NCBI GenBank assembly: GCA_028697695.1
Contig: JAQVEI010000019.1
Location: forward strand, 1 to 13,119
Source: Lentimicrobiaceae bacterium
GTDB taxonomy: Bacteria > Bacteroidota > Bacteroidia > Bacteroidales > Lentimicrobiaceae
Direction: 5' to 3'
Length of the DNA: 13,119 bases
Within the stretch, counting starts at the first letter, position 1; the number at the start of each line of letters is the position of its first letter. Both the position numbers and the translations under genes were made by a program. Below are positions 7,443-13,119 of the stretch, piece by piece. Below the pieces are notes generated by a model. It was not told the origin of the DNA. It ran no database searches and saw only the letters and a list, made by a program, of their open reading frames with translations.

Positions 7443-7500
7443 GGCCGTGCGGAAAATTTATGTTTTCGACATGCCTGCTTTTGTACCAAGAAAAATTGTT

Positions 7501-8508
7501 ATGAAAAAAAATCTTTTCCTTCGTTTGAGTAGCCTATTGGTTCCGGTGCTGTTGTTGATTGGTTCGGTTTCATGTAAAGATGAAGCACCGGTTAAGGCAT
7601 CATCTACCGGCAGCCCATCAGAACTGCTTGTGGTGGCGGAGCGTAATTTATGGAAAAGCTCTCTGGGCGATAGTGTACGTTCTTTCTTTGATGGACCGGT
7701 ACCGGCACTGCCCCAGCCTGAGCCACTTTACCGGCTGGTTAATGTTAAGGAAGATGAATTTGGGCGAGTACTCAAGATACATCGCAATATACTTATACTC
7801 ACCATTGACAGCGCCATGAAACAACCGCTGGTTGAAATGCGCCGCGATGTATGGGCAGCCCCGCAAAGTGTTGCTAAAATCTCAGCCGCATCTCTTGCTG
7901 AACTAAAAACTGCATTTGAAGAGCGAAAAAATGATTTTCTAAATATGTATAGCAATGCAGAAATAGAACGTCTGCAACAGTTGTACAAGAAATCACTTAA
8001 TTTAAAAGCCGCCCGGGCATTAAAAGAGAATTTCAATTTAAGTATGAACATTCCGGCTGATTATTTCCTGGCCAAAGAAAAAGACAATTTCCTGTGGTTT
8101 CGCCGCGAAGCCAATAAGTTAAGTCAGGGCATACTGGTTTACAGCTATCCTTATACCGATACCAATGCATTCAGCCTAATGAAAATACTATCGGTTCGCA
8201 ATCAGTTTACCGAACTGTTTGTGCCCGGGCCCAGCGAGAACTCCTATATGGTTATAGCTGATGAATATATGGAACCCCAGGCCCGTAGCCTCAGAATTAA
8301 GAAATACCCGGCCACCGAAGTCAGAGGTTTATGGGAAGTGAAAAAAGACTTTATGGGTGGCCCCTTCATCAGCTATACTTTGGTTGACACCAAAAATAAC
8401 CGCGTTATCACACTTGACGGGTATGTGTATGCTCCCGGCGAACGAAAACACGATCACCTGAAACAAATCCAGGCCATATTACTCTCGTTTGAGTTCATTG
8501 AAAAGTAA
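7501..8508 (+). CDS. DUF4837 family putative lipoprotein
   Basis: This 335-residue protein begins MKKNLFLRLSSLL, has a hydrophobic stretch (about 8-22) and a Cys at 25 (GSVSCKDE), which together look like a lipoprotein signal peptide. The lipobox is imperfect because -3 is Ser. The mature part starts with SPSELLVVAERNLWKSSLGD, a pattern I associate with the DUF4837 family of Bacteroidota, and ends in a beta-rich half with GLWEVKKDFMGGPF and TLDGYVYAPGERKHD. No catalytic motif is recognised and the function is unknown. A GTG start at 7447 would add 18 residues ahead of the signal peptide, so ATG 7501 is preferred. It lies 58 bases after the lytic transglycosylase gene and is probably co-transcribed, suggesting an envelope role. 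Confidence 0.78.
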   Translation: MKKNLFLRLSSLLVPVLLLIGSVSCKDEAPVKASSTGSPSELLVVAERNLWKSSLGDSVRSFFDGPVPALPQPEPLYRLVNVKEDEFGRVLKIHRNILILTIDSAMKQPLVEMRRDVWAAPQSVAKISAASLAELKTAFEERKNDFLNMYSNAEIERLQQLYKKSLNLKAARALKENFNLSMNIPADYFLAKEKDNFLWFRREANKLSQGILVYSYPYTDTNAFSLMKILSVRNQFTELFVPGPSENSYMVIADEYMEPQARSLRIKKYPATEVRGLWEVKKDFMGGPFISYTLVDTKNNRVITLDGYVYAPGERKHDHLKQIQAILLSFEFIEK

Positions 8509-9099
8509 AGGTATAGCTCCCCTGTTTTAGGCCCTTCTGCAAAATCGACAGCGCAACAAAGCAGAGCATACGTGTGGAATGCGGTGTGAATGCATTGCAT
8601 AGCCCGGGAGAGAAAGTGTTTTTTAGAATAACCATTCTACGAGAGTATTCACGCTGCGTGGGTTTGATGCTACCGCACTTGTAAGGAGCAAATGATTATT
8701 CCCGGTGCGGGTAAAGTGTAACTTTCTGACCTGATTTTTACTTTTAAAATCTTCGGTTCTTATTGAAAAATGCTTAAACAACATGCCTGCTAATCCCGAC
8801 GTATAGGAGTTTGTGCTCCACAGACCAGGTTTGCATAGCGAATGTGTGCCCGATAACCTTAAGGAATTGGTATAAATTTTAAGTGCTCCGTGGATCACCC
8901 TGAACGGGTAATGGGACAGCGGCAGCCAAAACCGGTTGTACCGGACATTTTTTGGTGAACCTGATTTTATTATGTATGTTTCTATTTGTGATGCGAACGG
9001 TTCTAATGGGTTTAATGAGATTTATCCGGAAAAACTCAATACCTTTATCGCTGTGCTGAAGCAGGAAATATTACGGCTTATTTTACAACCCATACATAC
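8509..9099. other. 591-base region without a convincing intact gene
   Basis: This gap separates the DUF4837 gene from the efflux operon. It contains a 91-codon minus-strand frame, a short plus-strand frame that overlaps the tolC-like start, and a plus-strand segment at 8642-8674 that reads RVFTLRGFDAT, like the first helices of TetR regulators. Stops interrupt that frame at 8693, 8804, 8873 and 8909. No terminator, tRNA or exact TAnnTTTG promoter was found. It may be a decayed regulator gene. Confidence 0.4.
8623..8898 (-). CDS. Doubtful 91-residue hypothetical protein
   Basis: The frame runs from an ATG at 8898 to a TAA at 8623 on the strand opposite to both neighbours. The product is basic and Ser/Thr/Asn/Leu-rich, with no signal peptide, membrane helix or motif that I recognise. 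Base use at the third codon position is about that of the surrounding genes and does not decide the matter. It could be real and lineage-specific, a repeated genomic segment, or chance. It is listed only because nothing stronger occupies the region. Confidence 0.18.
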   Translation of the reverse strand: MIHGALKIYTNSLRLSGTHSLCKPGLWSTNSYTSGLAGMLFKHFSIRTEDFKSKNQVRKLHFTRTGNNHLLLTSAVASNPRSVNTLVEWLF

Positions 9100-9103
9100 A
9101 TGA
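8972..9103 (+). CDS. Possible 43-residue remnant ORF coupled to the TolC-like gene
   Basis: This frame starts MYVSICDANG, ends in a helix-like EKLNTFIAVLKQEILRLIL segment, and its TGA overlaps the ATG of the outer-membrane efflux gene as ATGA, the usual sign of translational coupling. The frame is open further upstream to a stop at 8909, adding about 20 codons. The helix and the position just ahead of a TolC-HlyD-ABC operon recall the C-terminus of a TetR-type repressor, which often sits there. The family link is a guess from pattern and context. It may instead be a chance overlap. Confidence 0.25.
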   Translation: MYVSICDANGSNGFNEIYPEKLNTFIAVLKQEILRLILQPIHT

Positions 9104-10380
9104 AAATACGGCTCATTGCATTAGGGATAATTTTGCTGCACAGTCTTCTTTCCGGGGCACAACCGGTAATTCCTCTTACTTTGGATACTTGCCAGAAGCT
9201 GGCCCTTAGCCATCAGACACTTACCCGTAAAATGGGACTTTACCGTCAAATGCACGAATTGGAGGTGGAAACCCTAAATAAGCAGCTTCTGCCGGGTTTA
9301 AGCCTCAGCGGTCAGGCATCCTGGCAAAGTGAGGTTACGGAGTTACCAATACATCTGCCATCCATTGACATCCCGTCCATGGATAAGGACAGTTATAAGG
9401 CCAACCTGGAAATCAATCAGTTGATTTGGGATGGAGGCATACTCAACCGTCAGAAAAAGATGGAAAATGTATTGTTGTTGCTCAATCTGGGAGCCGTGGA
9501 AATAGAACAATACAATTTACGATCGCGGGTTAATCAGGTATTCTTTAGCATATTGCTGGCCAATGAGAATGAAAAATTGCTCAAAACTGCCATGGAAGAA
9601 ATTGGCGCCCGTCTATCCCGGGTAAGAGCCGGCGTTGAAAACGGCGCAATTTTGCCGGCAAACGCATCGGTGCTGGATGCTGAACTGATTAACACGGAGC
9701 AGACGTTGGCCGGGTTGGTGCATAACCGCGCCGCGGACATCTACCAGTTGGCTGAACTCACCGGTCTGGAGCTAAGCCCTGATGTAATCCTTACAGAACC
9801 GGTTTACGATGACCTGCCAGCCATCAACACCAGGCTAAGGCCTGAATATCGCTTGTTGGTTACCCAACAGCAACAACTCGGCCTGAAACAGGAAATGAGT
9901 AAACTTGATATAATACCACGACTGTCCGCCTTTGGATTACTGGGATATGGAAAGCCGGGTTTAAACATGCTTTCTGATGAATTTAATCCATATGCCATGG
10001 TGGGGGTTCGTCTTTCATGGAAACTTTGGGATTGGAAACAACATCAAAAACACCATGACATTCTCGGTCTTCAAAGTCAGGTGGTTGACATGCAGAAAGA
10101 AACCTACGAACAAGATTTGCGCATTATGCTGCAACGCATTAAACAGGATATTGTAAAGCTGGAAACATTGATAGCCGCTGATCACCGGATTATAAGCCTG
10201 AGAAAATCGGTAGCCGAATCGGCTGCAGTTCAGCTCGACCAGGGTTTGATTACTTCCTCCGATTATCTGACTGAACAAAATGCCTATATCCGGGCTCAGC
10301 TTAATCTTCAGTTGCATCACATTCAACTGCAGCATGCCCGAACCCTGTATTTAACCACAATGGGATATGCTCAACACTAG
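9100..10380 (+). CDS. TolC-family outer membrane efflux protein
   Basis: This 426-residue protein has a signal peptide (about 1-20, ending LLSGAQ). The mature part opens with LTLDTCQKLALSHQ, the usual first helix of outer membrane efflux proteins. Two structural repeats typical of TolC follow: long amphipathic helices (about 40-60, 120-220 and 315-410) and short strands such as YKANLEINQLIWDGGIL (105-121) and AMVGVRLSWKLWDW (297-310). Both strand segments end in the characteristic LIWDGG/LWDW turn. TolC trimers form the outer membrane channel of type I and tripartite export pumps. It is first in a run with the HlyD-like adaptor 29 bases downstream and ABC ATPases further on, so it probably serves that transporter. 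The exported substrate cannot be read from the sequence. Confidence 0.9.
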   Translation: MKIRLIALGIILLHSLLSGAQPVIPLTLDTCQKLALSHQTLTRKMGLYRQMHELEVETLNKQLLPGLSLSGQASWQSEVTELPIHLPSIDIPSMDKDSYKANLEINQLIWDGGILNRQKKMENVLLLLNLGAVEIEQYNLRSRVNQVFFSILLANENEKLLKTAMEEIGARLSRVRAGVENGAILPANASVLDAELINTEQTLAGLVHNRAADIYQLAELTGLELSPDVILTEPVYDDLPAINTRLRPEYRLLVTQQQQLGLKQEMSKLDIIPRLSAFGLLGYGKPGLNMLSDEFNPYAMVGVRLSWKLWDWKQHQKHHDILGLQSQVVDMQKETYEQDLRIMLQRIKQDIVKLETLIAADHRIISLRKSVAESAAVQLDQGLITSSDYLTEQNAYIRAQLNLQLHHIQLQHARTLYLTTMGYAQH

Positions 10381-10409
10381 GAATATATGTTTCTTAAAAG
10401 TTACCGGTT

Positions 10410-11297
10410 ATGAAAATTCTTAAGCTGCTGTATTTATTATTTGGTTTGCTGCTTCTGCTATCCTGCGCCAAAAGTGGCCCGCAGGCCGATGCCTATGGAA
10501 ATTTCGAAGCAGTTGAAACCACTGTTTCATCCCAGGCTAACGGCATTATATGCTGGCTGAACGTGCTGGAAGGAGCAAAGCTGAAAGCAGGCGATACTGT
10601 TGGATTGATTGATACCGTTGATTTACATCTAAAACGTAATCAGCTCAAAGCCCAGCATGCAGCCATAAGGGGCAAATCGACAACCATCCACGCACAGTCG
10701 GCGATTTATACTGAACAAAAGCATAACCTGCTCATTGAGAAAAACCGCACGGAGAATCTGCTGAAGGCGAACGCCGCTACCCCGAGGCAACTCGATGAAA
10801 TCAACGGTAACCTCAGGGTGCTCGATCGACAGATTGAAGCCACCAACAGTCAGTTGTCGGGTTTATCCGATGAATTAAAGGTAATAGATGCACAAATTGC
10901 TCAACTCGACCGATCCATTCAGCAGTGTTACCTGATTAATCCGGTGGAAGGTACGGTACTCAATTGTTTTGCAGAAACCGGCGAAGTAACGGGCTACGGT
11001 AAGCCATTGTATAAAATTGCCAACCTCCGGTTTATGGATTTGAGGGTGTATGTGGATGGCAATGAGCTGTCTGCAATAAAAACAGGCGATACAGCCAGGG
11101 TGTATATTGACACACCCGAAGGTCTGAGCGCAATGCCTGGAGTCATTACCTGGATATCACCCTCGGCTGAATTTACACCTAAAATAATCCAGACCCGTGA
11201 TGAAAGGGTCAACCTTGTATACGCGGTTAAGTTAAGTGTTCGCAATGATGGCAGCTTAAAAATTGCCATGCCGGCAGAGGTGGTTTTTAAAAAATAA
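10410..11297 (+). CDS. HlyD/YbhG-like membrane-fusion (periplasmic adaptor) lipoprotein
   Basis: This 295-residue protein begins with a lipoprotein signal (LLLLLSC, Cys19). It has the adaptor layout: a first lipoyl half (about 33-70; ANGIICWLNVLEGAKLKAGD), a coiled-coil hairpin (about 72-172, rich in Leu, Gln and Glu), a second lipoyl half (about 174-205; INPVEGTVLNCFAETGE) and a beta-barrel domain (about 208-293). Adaptors of this family bridge an inner membrane ABC transporter and TolC. Order and spacing (TolC, adaptor, two ATPases) match YbhG/YhiI-type exporter operons. The protein is shorter than many HlyD proteins and lacks an obvious long C-terminal extension. Lipid anchoring to the inner membrane is inferred from the signal. 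Confidence 0.9.
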   Translation: MKILKLLYLLFGLLLLLSCAKSGPQADAYGNFEAVETTVSSQANGIICWLNVLEGAKLKAGDTVGLIDTVDLHLKRNQLKAQHAAIRGKSTTIHAQSAIYTEQKHNLLIEKNRTENLLKANAATPRQLDEINGNLRVLDRQIEATNSQLSGLSDELKVIDAQIAQLDRSIQQCYLINPVEGTVLNCFAETGEVTGYGKPLYKIANLRFMDLRVYVDGNELSAIKTGDTARVYIDTPEGLSAMPGVITWISPSAEFTPKIIQTRDERVNLVYAVKLSVRNDGSLKIAMPAEVVFKK

Positions 11298-11334
11298 CTA
11301 TCTTCGGAAGATCTTTCACCTAAACCCATAAACT

Positions 11335-11817
11335 ATGAAAAACATCCTTTTAATAAGCTTGCTGTCTGTCGTTTTTTTCATTCCCACTACCCTTAAAGCC
11401 CAAACCAAGTCAGACCGGGTGGTTGGATATTGGTTGACACTCAGCGAGGAAACCGGAAAGCCCAATTCCCAGATTAAGATATCCAAAGGGAACAATGGAA
11501 AATATTATGGCGAAATCGTGTGGCTGGCAGAACCACTTGAGACCAATGGCAGGGAAAAACTCGATAAGCACAACCCGGACGACCGGCTGAAAACGCGTAA
11601 ACTTATGGGATTACGCATACTGAACGACTTTACTTTTGATGCGTCGGCAGACGAATGGAGTGGCGGTTCCATATACAATCCATCCACCGGTAAAACGTAC
11701 AACAGCTATATGAAGATACAGGGCAACAAGCTCAATCTTCGTGGTTATATTGGTAAAGCGTGGATGGGTCTGGGAAAAACAGCCGTTTGGACCCGCGAAG
11801 AATCCCAACGCAAATAA
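11335..11817 (+). CDS. DUF2147 family secreted protein
   Basis: This 160-residue protein has a signal peptide (about 1-22, ending TLKAQ). A single DUF2147 domain follows: VVGYWLTLSEETGKPNSQIKI, then YYGEIVWL, then the conserved SGGSIYNPSTGKTYNSYMKI and LNLRGYIGKAWMGLGKTAVWTR. These proteins are predicted small beta-barrels of unknown biochemical function, usually found in the periplasm or envelope. It sits between the adaptor gene (37 bases upstream) and the first ATPase gene (3 bases downstream), so it belongs to the efflux transcript. That position is odd for this family and suggests an accessory envelope role, though it may be only a passenger. Confidence 0.87.
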   Translation: MKNILLISLLSVVFFIPTTLKAQTKSDRVVGYWLTLSEETGKPNSQIKISKGNNGKYYGEIVWLAEPLETNGREKLDKHNPDDRLKTRKLMGLRILNDFTFDASADEWSGGSIYNPSTGKTYNSYMKIQGNKLNLRGYIGKAWMGLGKTAVWTREESQRK

Positions 11818-11820
11818 GCA

Positions 11821-12747
11821 GTGAGCAATATTGCAATAACCGGTCGCCGGCTCACCAAAAGCTATGGCAGTCATATGGCTGTGAATGGCCTTGATTTCGA
11901 CATATACAAAGGCGAAATCTTTGGATTTATCGGCCCGGATGGGGAAGGCAAAACCAGCCTGTTCCGGATATTAACCACCCTGATGCTGCCTGAAACAGGC
12001 AAGGCAACAGTCGCCGGCATGGATGTAGTAACACAATACCGTCAACTTCGGCTAATTTTGGGTTACATGCCTCAAAAATTTTCCCTTTACAGCGACTTGA
12101 GCGTACGTGAAAACCTGGATTTTTTTGCAAAAATTTTCAAAGTAAATACCCGCGATAATCTTTATCTGGTAGAGCAGATATATGGTCAGTTGCGTCCCTT
12201 TGAAGGCCGCCGGGCGGCAGATTTATCGGGGGGCATGAAACAAAAGCTGGCCCTGTCGTGTGCGCTGATTCACAAACCCGAAATACTTATTCTGGATGAG
12301 CCGACCACGGGGGTGGATGCAGTATCGCGTCAGGAGTTCTGGGAAATGTTGCTCTCATTAAAAAAAGAAGGCATCACCATATTGGTTGCAACCCCCTACA
12401 TGGATGAAGCCCGCCTTTGCGATCGCATCGCGCTGATGCAGCATGGCAAAATAATGGCCACCGGCACGCCCGGGCAGATTGTTGCTGGTTTCCCCAAAAA
12501 ACTCTACAGGTTAAAATCAGCAGATATCCCACTCACTTTACATCAACTCCGGCAACTGGATGGTGTTCACCGGGCGGAAATATTTGGAGCATACATACAC
12601 TTTAGCACCCCTGCGGCAACCGACAAACAGGCAAAGATGGAAACCCGGCTTCAATCGGCCAACATACAATATGAGCTGCTGGAACAGGTAGCCCCGGGTA
12701 TTGAAGATTGTTTTATAGAATTGATGCAACAATCTGCCCCCTTATGA
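11821..12747 (+). CDS. ABC transporter ATPase resembling the N-terminal half of YbhF/RbbA
   Basis: This 308-residue nucleotide-binding subunit has Walker A GPDGEGKT (38-45), Q-loop YMPQKFSLY (Gln85), signature LSGGMKQKL (135-143), Walker B ILILDE with Glu160, and D-loop TGVDAVSR. The switch (H-loop) position reads VATPYMDEA, with Pro192 where His is usual. Walker A has Asp and Glu in place of the common Asn and Ala. These changes resemble the first of the two ATPase halves in YbhF- and RbbA-type proteins, as I recall them. The start is GTG at 11821, three bases after the DUF2147 stop, because no ATG fits before RRLTKSYG. The C-terminal extension (about 225-305) carries a DUF4162-like region. 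Its stop overlaps the next ATPase gene by ATGA, so the two probably pair as a heterodimer. Confidence 0.9.
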   Translation: MSNIAITGRRLTKSYGSHMAVNGLDFDIYKGEIFGFIGPDGEGKTSLFRILTTLMLPETGKATVAGMDVVTQYRQLRLILGYMPQKFSLYSDLSVRENLDFFAKIFKVNTRDNLYLVEQIYGQLRPFEGRRAADLSGGMKQKLALSCALIHKPEILILDEPTTGVDAVSRQEFWEMLLSLKKEGITILVATPYMDEARLCDRIALMQHGKIMATGTPGQIVAGFPKKLYRLKSADIPLTLHQLRQLDGVHRAEIFGAYIHFSTPAATDKQAKMETRLQSANIQYELLEQVAPGIEDCFIELMQQSAPL

Positions 12748-13119
12748 CAGAAACACAAGACGACCGAACGAAAGTTATCAAAGTAAACAATCTGGTAAAA
12801 AAGTTTGGGAACTTTGTGGCAAACGACCACCTGAACTTCGAAGTACCCCGGGGAGAAATTTTTGGATTTCTTGGAGCCAACGGTGCAGGAAAAACGACCG
12901 CTATGCGGATTTTATGCGGCTTATCCAAACCGACCTCGGGGCAGGTGATGGTGGCCGGCTATGATGTATATACCCAGGCCGAAAAGATTAAAGAGCGTAT
13001 TGGTTATATGAGTCAGTGGTTTTCTTTGTATGAAGATCTCACGGTGGCTGAAAACTTCCGCTTTTATGGAGGCATTTATGGTTTGAGCCGGCAGGCAATT
13101 AAGGAGAAGCTGGGAAACA
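12744..13119 (+). CDS. Second ABC transporter ATPase (3' end off window)
   Basis: The first 125 residues are visible. They show an N-terminal strand VIKVNNLVKKFG, a canonical Walker A GANGAGKT (44-51), AGYDVYTQAEKIKERIGYMS and a Q-loop Gln91 followed by WFSLYEDLTVAENFRFYGG. This is the order found in the second half of YbhF-type proteins, and unlike its partner the Walker A is standard. The ATG at 12744 lies within the previous stop (ATGA), consistent with co-translation and equal amounts of the two ATPases. Signature, Walker B and H-loop lie outside the window. Two ABC-2-type permease genes (YbhS/YbhR-like) would be expected downstream. Confidence 0.9.
   Translation, partial: MTETQDDRTKVIKVNNLVKKFGNFVANDHLNFEVPRGEIFGFLGANGAGKTTAMRILCGLSKPTSGQVMVAGYDVYTQAEKIKERIGYMSQWFSLYEDLTVAENFRFYGGIYGLSRQAIKEKLGN

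Noticed and set aside
7476..7483. TGCTTTTG, a near match to the -7 element before the DUF4837 gene
   Set aside because: It mismatches the invariant A and has no TTG at the right distance. Co-transcription with the preceding gene is simpler.
8576..8606. Repeated GAATGC units and a TGCATTGCA-like palindrome
   Set aside because: There are only two short copies with no regular spacing. This is too little to call a repeat array or an operator.
9040..9047. TACCTTTA as a possible promoter of the efflux operon
   Set aside because: It lacks the final G and a -33 partner, and lies inside the short frame overlapping the tolC-like start. The operon promoter remains unlocated.
11300..11312. A 5-bp hairpin (ATCTT/AAGAT) between the adaptor and DUF2147 genes
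   Set aside because: The stem is short with a 3-base loop and no proper T run, so it is too weak to call a terminator. The overlapping TATCTTCG is one base off the -7 consensus with no -33 partner.

Overview
The window looks like Bacteroidota, probably Bacteroidales. Supporting points are a lamin-tail/OadG sodium-pump subunit, a 'FEWKT'-type TonB protein, a DUF4837 lipoprotein and a LysM lytic transglycosylase. Shine-Dalgarno sequences are weak, and three exact matches to the Bacteroidota -7 promoter element TAnnTTTG sit just upstream of genes. No rRNA, tRNA, CRISPR array or insertion sequence was seen. Assignments come from reading motifs; no database search was run.

Left part (1-2780, minus strand): an operon for methylmalonyl-CoA metabolism, read right to left as mce (epimerase), mmdA (carboxyltransferase alpha subunit) and an OadG-like gamma subunit with a lamin-tail domain that runs off the left edge. 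Together these suggest a biotin-dependent, sodium-pumping methylmalonyl-CoA decarboxylase of the succinate-propionate route. A 20-bp-stem terminator (2949-2994) separates it from the next gene.

Middle (3060-5447): a TonB-type protein (minus) is divergent from an ECF sigma factor and a membrane anti-sigma factor (plus), which overlap by ATGA. The anti-sigma protein appears to end in its own TonB-C-like periplasmic domain, which is the most unusual architecture here.

Centre right (5454-8508): a promoter with a long leader, a MltD-like lytic transglycosylase with three LysM domains, and a DUF4837 putative lipoprotein. Both products are cell-envelope proteins.

8509-9099 holds no convincing intact gene. 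It may carry the eroded remains of a regulator ahead of the efflux operon.

Right part (9100-13119): a TolC-like outer membrane protein, an HlyD/YbhG-like lipoprotein adaptor, a small secreted DUF2147 protein, and two consecutive ABC ATPases resembling the two halves of YbhF/RbbA. The second is cut by the window edge, and the ABC-2 permeases are expected beyond it. The first ATPase has Pro in place of the switch histidine, so the pair may be catalytically asymmetric.
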